12,648 nt of DNA from positions 1 through 12,648 of the forward strand of contig CATYYP010000022.1 of the NCBI GenBank assembly GCA_958415245.1. Direction: 5' to 3'. This document shows, in pieces, positions 6,739 through 12,648 of the stretch (position 1 is the first letter of the stretch; every line of letters begins with the position of its first letter). The translations under genes were made by a program, and so were the position numbers. The DNA comes from Schaalia odontolytica. Its GTDB lineage: Bacteria > Actinomycetota > Actinomycetes > Actinomycetales > Actinomycetaceae. Under the pieces are notes generated by a model that worked only from the letters and a program-made list of their open reading frames with translations, was not told the origin of the DNA and made no database searches.

Positions 6739-7570
6739 GTCGCACTCGCGTCGGCCCTGGTGGTCGACCCTAGGGATCTACGCGGGGCTGTCGCTGGCCG
6801 CGTTCATCATGGTCGTCCCGCTCCTCTTCAGCTTCGTCACGGCCTTTAAGTCGCCGCAGGACTTCGCCTCGCACTCGCCCTTCGCGCTGCCTTCCCCGCC
6901 CTCCCTGGCCTCGTTCCAGGCGATCCTCACGGGACGGGTCAACTTCGGCGACGCGATCATCACGACGCTTCTCATGGTCGTGGTGATGGTCGTCGGGCAG
7001 CTGGTGTCCTCCGTGCTGGCCGCCTACGCGTTCGCTCGCATCGAGTTCCCGGGGCGCGAGGTCATCTTCTGGCTCTTCCTGGGCACCATGATGATTCCGG
7101 CGTCGGTCCTCGTCATCCCGCTGTACCTCATGATGGCGAAGATGGGGCTCAACAACACCTTCTGGGGCATCGTCATCCCCTTCGTGTTTGCCTCGCCCTA
7201 CGCGGTGTTCCTGCTGCGTCAGTCGTTCCGTCAGATCCCCCAGGAAATCATCGACGCGGCGACCATGGACGGCGCCGGGCAGATGCGCATCCTCTTCTCC
7301 ATTGTCGTTCCCGTGTCTAAGCCGATCATTTCGACGCTCGTGCTCATCACGGTTGTGAGCCAGTGGAACTCGTTCATGTGGCCGCGGATCATCGCCGCGA
7401 CGAGGCCACGCGTCCTCACGGTTGCGACGGCCGCGCTACAGAGCCAGTACAACGCGAATTGGACGTACGTCATGGCGGCGACGACCATCGCGCTTGTGCC
7501 GCTGATCGCTCTGTTCATTGTCTTTCAACGACACATCGTTGAATCGATTGCCCTGACGGGCATCAAGTAA
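6725..7570 (+). CDS. Sugar ABC transporter permease, MalG-type (CUT1)
   Basis: This is the second permease subunit, 281 residues, expected to pair with the preceding one. It has a basic N-terminus (SKSHSRRPWW), about six membrane segments and a periplasmic stretch after the first (FKSPQDFASHSPFALPSPPS), as in MalG-like proteins. The EAA loop reads EIIDAATMDGAGQMRILFSI and then VVPVSKP. Late segments contain SQWNSFMWPRII, a conserved region of this family. The start lies inside the end of the upstream gene (14-base overlap), with AGAGGA six bases before it. No ATPase gene accompanies the pair. Many actinobacterial sugar importers use a shared ATPase of the MsiK/MsmK type encoded elsewhere, which I infer here. 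Confidence 0.95.
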   Translation: MSSSKSHSRRPWWSTLGIYAGLSLAAFIMVVPLLFSFVTAFKSPQDFASHSPFALPSPPSLASFQAILTGRVNFGDAIITTLLMVVVMVVGQLVSSVLAAYAFARIEFPGREVIFWLFLGTMMIPASVLVIPLYLMMAKMGLNNTFWGIVIPFVFASPYAVFLLRQSFRQIPQEIIDAATMDGAGQMRILFSIVVPVSKPIISTLVLITVVSQWNSFMWPRIIAATRPRVLTVATAALQSQYNANWTYVMAATTIALVPLIALFIVFQRHIVESIALTGIK

Positions 7571-7600
7571 CAACACAACCCATCACAACTGGAGGTCTTC

Positions 7601-8923
7601 ATGAAAAGGCGTTTTGTTACCGCTACCGCTCTGATTGGTGCCGCGTCGATGCTGATGGCCGCCTGCTCGCAGGGTGGCAGCGCGTCGAGCGAGGCGGGCA
7701 CGTCCCTGACCCTGCGTCTGTGGGATGATCAGGCTGCCCAGGCGTACGAGGCGGCGCTCCCCGCGTTCACCGAGGAAACGGGGATCACGGTCAATGTTGA
7801 GGTCGTCCCGTGGTCGGACTACTTCACGGGCCTGCGTTCCGAACTCGCCGCGGGCACCGGACCGGACGTCTTCTGGTCCAACACGAACAACTACACGGAG
7901 TACGCCCGCGGCGGCAAGATCGTCAACATTGACGAGGAGTTCCCCGCCTCCGAGCGCGACGGCTGGCTTCAGGGGGCCATCGATCAGTACACGGTTGACG
8001 GAAAGCTCTACGGCGTCCCGGTCCTCACCGACCCGTCGATCGCGGTGTACTACAACAAGTCGCTGTTGGACGCGGCTGGCGTGAGCATCGATGACCTGCA
8101 GAACCTGTCGTGGGATCCGAGCGCCTCCACCGACTCTCTGCGGGAGATCACCCGCAAGCTGACGCTGGACTCGTCGGGCCGCAACGCGGCTGACCCCGCT
8201 TTCGACGCGGACCATATCGTCCAGTACGGATACAACGCTGCGCTCGATGGTCAGGCCATGTTTATTCCGTACCTGGGGTCGGCCGGCGCCACCCTGCAGG
8301 ATGAGAGCGGTCGCTTTACGTTTGCGAGCCCCGAGGGCGACGCCGCGGTCGGCTACCTGGTGGACCTGATCAACAAGGAGCACGTCGCCCCCTCGGCGGC
8401 CGACACGAACGACAACGGCGACTTCAGCCGTGACCAGTTCCTGCAGGGCAAGATCGCTCTGTTCCAGTCCGGTTCCTACAACCTGGCGAACGTGGCAGAG
8501 GGCGCTTCCTTCGAGTGGGGCCTGGCTCCCCAGCCGAAGGGCCCCGCCGGTGCCGTGACGGTCGGTAACTCCGTCGTCGCCGCCGGTTCGACGGCGAGCG
8601 CGAACCCCGAGGCTCAGCACAAGCTGCTGGCATGGCTGGCTGGCAAGGACGGCGGTGCCGCGCTGGGCAAGACCGGCGCCGGCTTCCCCGCGAACGAGAA
8701 GGCCCAGGCGACGTGGACCGCCTACTGGTCGGACAAGGGCGTCGACACTTCGGTGATGGCGAAGACTCCTTCGGGCACGATCATGGCTCCCTTCGGCGCG
8801 AAGCTGGGCGCGGCAATGGACGCGTACAACGGCGTGCTTAAGGAGGTCTTCCTGGGACGCACCGGCGTGCATGAGGGCGTCCAGGCTGCTCAGGACGCCG
8901 CCAACGCGGCGATTGATCAGTAG
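7601..8923 (+). CDS. Sugar-binding lipoprotein of ABC transporter (family 1 SBP)
   Basis: This is the extracellular solute-binding protein that delivers sugar to the two permeases, 440 residues. The signal peptide begins MKRRF, followed by a hydrophobic stretch and the lipobox LMAAC with C22 as the lipid-modified cysteine. A Ser/Gly-rich linker follows. The mature part starts SLTLRLWDDQAAQAYEAALP and shows the family pattern of a short strand, then FTEETGITVNVEVVPW, LAAGTGPDVFW, YGVPVLTDPSIAVYYNKSLL and, later, FLQGKIALFQSGSY. This matches extracellular solute-binding protein family 1. A strong GGAGGT sits four bases before the ATG; the gap to the permease gene is 30 bases. A stable hairpin directly follows the stop and may protect this message so the binding protein is made in excess. 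The sugar bound is not evident from sequence. Confidence 0.95.
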   Translation: MKRRFVTATALIGAASMLMAACSQGGSASSEAGTSLTLRLWDDQAAQAYEAALPAFTEETGITVNVEVVPWSDYFTGLRSELAAGTGPDVFWSNTNNYTEYARGGKIVNIDEEFPASERDGWLQGAIDQYTVDGKLYGVPVLTDPSIAVYYNKSLLDAAGVSIDDLQNLSWDPSASTDSLREITRKLTLDSSGRNAADPAFDADHIVQYGYNAALDGQAMFIPYLGSAGATLQDESGRFTFASPEGDAAVGYLVDLINKEHVAPSAADTNDNGDFSRDQFLQGKIALFQSGSYNLANVAEGASFEWGLAPQPKGPAGAVTVGNSVVAAGSTASANPEAQHKLLAWLAGKDGGAALGKTGAGFPANEKAQATWTAYWSDKGVDTSVMAKTPSGTIMAPFGAKLGAAMDAYNGVLKEVFLGRTGVHEGVQAAQDAANAAIDQ

Positions 8924-8941
8924 TCGTCACAGAATCGGGAC

Positions 8942-8974
8942 AGGCGCCGGCGGGACACGTTCTCGCCGGCGCCT
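8942..8974 (+). other. Stable intercistronic hairpin after the binding-protein gene
   Basis: AGGCGCCGGCG (8942-8952) pairs perfectly with CGCCGGCGCCT (8964-8974) around an 11-base loop. No T-run follows, and the Shine-Dalgarno sequence of the next gene starts five bases later. It looks more like an mRNA-stabilising or partially terminating element between the binding-protein and deacetylase genes than a full terminator. Confidence 0.6.
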
Positions 8975-8991
8975 CAATAAGGAGTACACGA

Positions 8992-9687
8992 ATGGATACC
9001 GTGCTGGGCATTTACGCCCACCCCGATGATGCGGACGTGGACGCGGGCGGGACGCTCGCTCGCTTCGTGCGCGAAGGATCGAGGGTTGTCGTCGCAGTCG
9101 TCACGGACGGTGACGCGGGCGGCTCCGACCAGGATCTGCATCAGCAGATGGGGGAGTTGCGTCGCGATGAACAGCGTCGCGCGTGCGAGCAACTGGGCGT
9201 CACGGAACTCGTCTTCTTCGACGGCTACCCCGACGGCATGGTGACCCCGTCCCACGGCCTCGTGCGCGATATCGTCGCCCTCATTCGGCGCGTGAAGCCG
9301 AACCTGATCCTCACTCTCTCGCCCGAATACAACTGGTCGTCCATCTACGCCAATCACCCGGACCACCGGGCCGTGGGCGCCGCGGTCACGGATGCCGTCT
9401 ACCCGGCCGCGCGCAACCCCTTCGCGTTCCCCGAGCTGCTCGACGAGGGCCTGGACCCCCACGTCGTCGAAGAAGTGTGGTTCCAAGGCGGCCCGTCGAC
9501 GAACCACGTCGTTGAGCTGGACCAGGCAGACGTTGAGGCCAAGGTCAGGGCAGTGCGCGAGCACGTCACCCAATTCGACGACCTCGACCGGATGGAGTCT
9601 TGGATCCGACAGGGCACCCGCGACGCGGGGCAGCCCCACGGCTATGCGGGGGGAGAAGAGTTCTTCCGCTGGGACACGCGCGGGTGA
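8992..9687 (+). CDS. PIG-L/LmbE-family zinc deacetylase
   Basis: This is a predicted zinc-dependent N-deacetylase of 231 residues, of the family that includes GlcNAc-PI deacetylase, MshB and bacillithiol BshB. The zinc site is visible: AHPDD at 9-13 (ligands H10 and D13, with D12 as likely base) and HPDH at 122-125 (ligand H125). VTDGDAGG (37-44) is also typical. There is no signal peptide, so it acts inside the cell. AAGGAG lies seven bases before the ATG. It follows the sugar-binding protein gene and points toward the GH4 gene, so its likely substrate is an imported N-acetylated sugar or glycoside. Mycothiol synthesis (MshB) or detoxification is an alternative, but MshB is usually longer (about 300 residues) and the context here is sugar catabolism. 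Specificity is inferred. Confidence 0.92.
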   Translation: MDTVLGIYAHPDDADVDAGGTLARFVREGSRVVVAVVTDGDAGGSDQDLHQQMGELRRDEQRRACEQLGVTELVFFDGYPDGMVTPSHGLVRDIVALIRRVKPNLILTLSPEYNWSSIYANHPDHRAVGAAVTDAVYPAARNPFAFPELLDEGLDPHVVEEVWFQGGPSTNHVVELDQADVEAKVRAVREHVTQFDDLDRMESWIRQGTRDAGQPHGYAGGEEFFRWDTRG

Positions 9688-9688
9688 T

Positions 9689-9753
9689 GGCCCGCTAGCC
9701 GGCCTGTTTTCCAGACTGTGCCCCTGCCTCGTCCGTACGAGGCCGGGGCACAG
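9689..9753. terminator. Convergent terminator region between deacetylase and GH4 genes
   Basis: The main hairpin pairs CTGTGCCCC (9716-9724) with GGGGCACAG (9745-9753). After a T/C mismatch it continues with GCCTCGT (9726-9732) against ACGAGGC (9737-9743) around a CCGT loop. It is usable from both strands, and both flanking genes end here. No T-run follows on either side. A smaller imperfect palindrome at 9689-9704, followed by TGTTTT, could add termination for the plus-strand operon. Confidence 0.7.
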
Positions 9754-9787
9754 CGCGTCGATGAACGCGCGGAGAGGACGGCGCCCC

Positions 9788-11161
9788 TCAGTCGAAGGCA
9801 GCGGCGACCAGCGGGTTTGTGCGGATCGCCTGGTCGAGCACGTCGCGCGCGACGTTGACCGAGTCGACCAGGGGGTGCAGCGCCAGCGCCTGCCACGCGA
9901 GGCTGCGGTCGCGCTCGCGGGCGGCGTCGATGACGAGATTCTCGCAGGCCTTCACGGATTGGACGAGGCCGAGAGCGGCCCCTTCCAAGGGAGCGACCGG
10001 AATCGGATGGACGCCGGAGGCGTCGACGTCGCAGGGAACCTCGACGACGTCCGTGTCGCGCAGCGTCGGAATCGAGGAGAACCCGCCGTCGCCGTTACCG
10101 ACGTTGAGGATCATGCGCGCAGGAGTATTCGTAGCGAGCGCGTTCATGAGGTCGAGGGCCACCTTCTGGTAGCCGCCGCCGGCGATGTCCTCGGCGCGCC
10201 TGCCGGAACGCTCGTCGACGTCGCGGGCCTCGGCCATGTACGTCGCCTCCCGGTCGGCGAGGGCATCGATCCACGTCCGTCCCGCCTGCTTGGGGTCCGC
10301 GAGGACGGCGTTGTAGAAGGCTTCCTGCTGATCGCGCAGGTACTCGCCGCGGGTTTGGTCCTGGTGAATGCGGGCCATGGCTTCGCGGTGGCAGTAGTAG
10401 TAGAAGAGGTATTCGTTGGGCAGGGCGCCCAGCGCGCGAATCCAGTCCGTGCCGATGGCGCGGGATTCTTCCATGGATCCCAGAGCCTCCTCGTCGGCGA
10501 AGAGGCGCGGGAGGATGTCGCGGCCGTCGACTGAGAGCGAGCGCAGCCAGCCGAGGTGGTTGAGGCCCACGTAGTCGAAGGACACGTCGGTGCGCTCCTC
10601 CTCGGCAACGCCCAGGGCATTCAGCGTGCGATTGACGAGGCCGATGGGAGTGTCGCAGATGCCGATGACGCGCTCGCCGAGCACGGAACGCATCGCCTGG
10701 GTGATGATCCCGGCCGGGTTCGTGAAGTTGATCAGCCAGGCGTTTGGGCACAGACGCTTGGCAGCGCGCGCCAGCTCGAGTGCCGGTCCGAGCGAGCGGA
10801 ACGCGTAGCAGTAGCCGCCCACGCCGACGGTCTCCTGGCCGAGCAGCCCGTGATCGAGGCCGCAGTGCTCGTCGAGGACCCTTCCGCAGGTGCCGCCCAC
10901 GCGCATCGCGGAGAAGACGAAGTCGGCTCCGGGAAGTGCCTCGTTGATGTCCGTCGTTCCGCGCACGGTCGGGGAGTGCGGGAAGTCAAGCGAGGACAGC
11001 ACTGCCATCATCGCGTCGAGCCTGCGCGCGTCGGTGTCGTACAGGACGACGCGGTCGACGTCGAGGGACGCGTAGGCTCCCTGACCCGATCGCGAGCGGG
11101 CCAAGACGTCGATCATCGCGGGGACCCGGAAGCCCCCTCCTCCGACGATGGTGAGCTGCAT
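9788..11161 (-). CDS. GH4 NAD-dependent glycosidase (6-phospho-glucosidase type)
   Basis: Family 4 glycosidases cleave glycosides by an NAD+- and Mn2+-dependent oxidation/elimination mechanism, mostly on 6-phospho-sugars. The 457-residue protein opens with the nucleotide motif IVGGGGFRVP (5-14) and VVLYDTD (38-44). It then has SAMRVGG (84-90), LINFTNPAGI (143-152), the metal-site CDTP (C169-P172) and GLNHLGW (199-205) with metal ligand H202. NEYLFYYY (249-256) holds the likely catalytic tyrosine. The ATG at 11161 is preferred because the Rossmann strand follows at once and AGAGAGG (11177-11171) lies nine bases upstream. An ATG at 11170 would add three residues. The gene is divergent from the sugar kinase and convergent with the deacetylase. 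CDTP does not match the CNxP form I associate with beta-specific members, so alpha or beta specificity is left open. Confidence 0.93.
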   Translation of the reverse strand: MQLTIVGGGGFRVPAMIDVLARSRSGQGAYASLDVDRVVLYDTDARRLDAMMAVLSSLDFPHSPTVRGTTDINEALPGADFVFSAMRVGGTCGRVLDEHCGLDHGLLGQETVGVGGYCYAFRSLGPALELARAAKRLCPNAWLINFTNPAGIITQAMRSVLGERVIGICDTPIGLVNRTLNALGVAEEERTDVSFDYVGLNHLGWLRSLSVDGRDILPRLFADEEALGSMEESRAIGTDWIRALGALPNEYLFYYYCHREAMARIHQDQTRGEYLRDQQEAFYNAVLADPKQAGRTWIDALADREATYMAEARDVDERSGRRAEDIAGGGYQKVALDLMNALATNTPARMILNVGNGDGGFSSIPTLRDTDVVEVPCDVDASGVHPIPVAPLEGAALGLVQSVKACENLVIDAARERDRSLAWQALALHPLVDSVNVARDVLDQAIRTNPLVAAAFD

Positions 11162-11170
11162 GGCGGGCAT

Positions 11171-11237
11171 CCTCTCTGGATACGTATAGTGGTGGCTCAG
11201 TGACATATTGTAGTCGCGCTCACGTCTAGGAGGACCC
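11171..11237. promoter_or_regulatory. Divergent promoter region, GH4 gene / sugar kinase
   Basis: This short region must start both genes. On the minus strand TACAAT (11212-11207) is a consensus -10, giving a leader of about 30-40 bases with an AGAGAGG Shine-Dalgarno sequence. On the plus strand TATTGT (11206-11211) overlaps it almost completely, and TATAGT (11185-11190) is a second choice. AGGAGGA (11228-11234) precedes the kinase GTG. ATACGTAT (11180-11187) is a perfect 8-base palindrome and a possible operator core. No good -35 hexamer is visible for any of the boxes. Confidence 0.5.
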
Positions 11238-12125
11238 GTGGCATCTCGAGTACCCGCCGCATCTCAGTTCGCGGTGTACGGTCCGACGTTTCTCGACGTC
11301 GTGATGGGTCCCCTCGAGGGGCCTCCGGTTCCGGGTCGCGAGGCCTGGGTGGAGGGAGCTCTCATGTGCGCGGGCGGAGCGGCGAACCAGGCGATTGCGC
11401 TAGCGCGCCTGGGTGCGCCCGTGCGCCTCTACAGCCGCGTGGGCGTCGATCAGATGGGCACATTCGTGGACGAAATGCTCGCGCGCGAGGGCGTGGACAC
11501 CTCGTCGTGCGAGCGCGTGGGCGATCAAAACGTCACCGTCTCCCTGTCCTTCGATGGCGATCGCGCGATGACGACGCGCGGGACGACCGCGCTGCCACGC
11601 TTGGGAGGCGACGCGCCGGCGTGCCTGCTCGCGGATGTGCGGGGAATCAGCGAGAACGGCGAGGTTGTCTCGTCTTGGCGCGAGCGCGGGACCTGGGTGC
11701 TGGCGGATACAGCCTGGGACGATGCCGGGGCCTGGGACCCGGCCGACCTGGAGGTCTTGCACCTGGCCGATGTGTGCACGCCCAACGAGGAGGAGGCGCT
11801 CGCCTACGCGCGCACCGACAGCGTGGAGGAAGCTGCGCGGTGGTTCGCGTCCTTTGGGTGCGACTGCGTGGTTACCTGCGGCAAGAACGGCGTGATTGCG
11901 TGCGTCGACGGACAGATCCTGCGCGTGCCAGCGCCCGCCGTGAAGGCGGTGGATACGACGGGCGCGGGAGACGTCTTTTCGGCGGGGCTGGCCTGGGCGC
12001 GCCGAGCTCGCCGCATGCCGTGGCCCGAGGCGCTCGCCCTCGCCTGTGCGGCCGCCGCACACTCCACGCAGGGGATCGGCGGATCCTCGTCGGCACCCTA
12101 CGCGGCCGACCTCCCGGGTGCGTGA
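11238..12125 (+). CDS. PfkB/ribokinase-family sugar kinase
   Basis: This is an ATP-dependent carbohydrate kinase of 295 residues. The first family signature is visible as GGAANQAIALARLG (46-59), and the second as VDTTGAGDVFSAG (238-250), with the anion hole GAG and catalytic base D245. TPNEEE (181-186) and VTCGKNGVIA (212-221) are the usual intermediate motifs, and D20 near the N-terminus is the likely substrate-binding acid. The GTG start has a strong AGGAGGA three to four bases upstream. It is divergent from the GH4 gene across 76 bases and probably co-regulated. The natural reading is phosphorylation of the imported sugar, before or after cleavage, since an ABC importer does not phosphorylate its cargo. 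PfkB kinases also act on fructose, ribose or nucleosides, so the substrate is inferred from context only. Confidence 0.92.
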   Translation: MASRVPAASQFAVYGPTFLDVVMGPLEGPPVPGREAWVEGALMCAGGAANQAIALARLGAPVRLYSRVGVDQMGTFVDEMLAREGVDTSSCERVGDQNVTVSLSFDGDRAMTTRGTTALPRLGGDAPACLLADVRGISENGEVVSSWRERGTWVLADTAWDDAGAWDPADLEVLHLADVCTPNEEEALAYARTDSVEEAARWFASFGCDCVVTCGKNGVIACVDGQILRVPAPAVKAVDTTGAGDVFSAGLAWARRARRMPWPEALALACAAAAHSTQGIGGSSSAPYAADLPGA

Positions 12126-12133
12126 GGAGCCCA

Positions 12134-12170
12134 ACCGGGCCCCTGCCTCGTCACGGGGCCAAATCCCGGT
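12134..12170 (+). terminator. Hairpin after the sugar kinase gene
   Basis: GGCCCC (12138-12143) pairs with GGGGCC (12155-12160) around TGCCTCGTCAC. A competing pair, ACCGGG (12134-12139) with CCCGGT (12165-12170), runs into the lysS -10 box. No T-run follows. It probably ends the kinase transcript. Its loop repeats sequence found in the hairpin at 9716-9753. Confidence 0.5.
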
Positions 12171-12181
12171 ACGATAGGCGC
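12170..12181 (+). promoter_or_regulatory. Candidate leaderless -10 box for lysS
   Basis: TACGAT (12170-12175), a full TANNNT match, ends exactly six bases before the lysS ATG at 12182. The intervening AGGCGC is not a usable Shine-Dalgarno sequence at that distance. It is the clearest leaderless-type promoter in the window. Confidence 0.55.
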
Positions 12182-12648
12182 ATGACCGATTCTTCTTCCA
12201 CGCCCACGCAAGCACCCGCAGACGACACCCCCGAGCAGGTCAAGGTTCGCGCGGCCAAGCGCGCGCGCCTCATGGAGGCCGGCATCCCCGCCTACCCCGT
12301 GCGCCTGCCGATCACGACCACCATCAAGGCGGTGCGTGAGAAGTACGCCCACCTCGAGCCTGGCGAAGAGACCGAGGACTACGTGGGCCTGGCGGGCCGC
12401 GTCATCCTCGCGCGCAACGGCGGCAAGCTCTGCTTCGCGACCCTCATGGACGGTGAGGGCAACAAGATCCAGGTCATGCTCTCGGCCGCCTCCGTCGGCG
12501 CCGAGTCCCTGGCCGCCTACAAGAACGACGTCGACCTGGGCGATCACCTCTTCGTCCACGGCCGCGTGATCTCCTCGCGCCGCGGCGAGCTGTCGATCTT
12601 CGCGACCCCCGCCGAGGTCACGCCCGAGGCCCAGGCCGAGTCCGACGC
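12182..12648 (+). CDS. lysS: Lysine--tRNA ligase (class II), N-terminal part
   Basis: LysS charges tRNA-Lys with lysine. Only the first 155 residues are in the window; the frame is open to the right edge. A short acidic, Ser/Thr-rich leader is followed by the conserved VRAAKRARLMEAGIPAYPV (about 21-39). The OB-fold anticodon-binding domain then shows VGLAGRVILARNGGKLCFAT (about 68-87), GEGNKIQVMLS, DLGDHLFVHGRV and ISSRRGELSIFA. These match the N-terminal half of bacterial class II LysRS, and the catalytic domain would lie beyond the edge. The ATG at 12182 is chosen from the leaderless -10 spacing and the length of leader expected. In mycobacteria lysS lies just beyond panC-panD, so its place here at the far side of the sugar genes fits an inserted cassette. 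Confidence 0.95.
   Translation, partial: MTDSSSTPTQAPADDTPEQVKVRAAKRARLMEAGIPAYPVRLPITTTIKAVREKYAHLEPGEETEDYVGLAGRVILARNGGKLCFATLMDGEGNKIQVMLSAASVGAESLAAYKNDVDLGDHLFVHGRVISSRRGELSIFATPAEVTPEAQAESD

Noticed and set aside
7583..8872. A 429-codon open frame on the minus strand
   Set aside because: It is antisense to the sugar-binding lipoprotein gene, has no recognisable motif, and its composition is typical of a shadow frame.
9392..10534. A 380-codon open frame on the plus strand
   Set aside because: It runs across the end of the deacetylase gene, the convergent terminator hairpin and the antisense of the GH4 gene. No domain is visible and the sense genes explain the region.

Overview
The window is GC-rich and reads as an actinobacterial chromosome. 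Three things suggest this: the gene order DUF2520 gene–panC–panD–lysS, a PhoP/MprA-like OmpR-family response regulator, and apparently leaderless housekeeping genes. An Actinomycetaceae member (Actinomyces/Schaalia-like) is my best guess, by inference only. I see no tRNA, rRNA, CRISPR array, insertion sequence or phage gene, and no gene-free stretch over 300 bases.

Layout. (1) 1-1044, minus strand: an OmpR-family response regulator followed by the N-terminal part of its sensor kinase, cut by the window edge. (2) 1191-3247, plus strand: two translationally coupled membrane proteins with bacterial PH (bPH2/DUF304) domains, one small and one with three copies, like the YdbS/YdbT pair. (3) 3273-5677, plus strand: a Rossmann/DUF2520 oxidoreductase-like protein, then panC and panD of pantothenate synthesis, ending at a strong terminator. 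(4) 5860-9687, plus strand: a CUT1 sugar ABC transporter (two permeases and a lipoprotein binding protein, no ATPase) and a PIG-L/LmbE-type deacetylase. (5) 9788-11161, minus strand: an NAD-dependent GH4 glycosidase. It is divergent from (6) a PfkB-family sugar kinase, 11238-12125 plus. (7) 12182 to the end, plus: the N-terminal part of lysyl-tRNA synthetase.

How they work together. panC/panD make pantothenate for CoA, and the DUF2520 protein may belong to the same pathway. Blocks 4-6 look like one accessory catabolic cassette: import of an N-acetylamino-sugar glycoside, deacetylation, phosphorylation by the PfkB kinase, and cleavage by GH4, which usually needs a 6-phospho-glycoside. This resembles the chitobiose pathway of E. 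coli (ChbG deacetylase plus ChbF GH4), but with an ABC importer and a kinase in place of the PTS. The substrate is an inference. The cassette separates panD from lysS, which lie close together in mycobacteria and relatives, and coaX is not seen here.

Two sequence-level patterns stand out. Five housekeeping or regulatory genes have an xAxxxT box ending exactly 6 nt before the ATG (leaderless geometry), while the catabolic genes mostly have clear Shine-Dalgarno sequences. Also, related GCCTCGTC-containing hairpins recur at intergenic sites, two of them bracketing the GH4/kinase pair.
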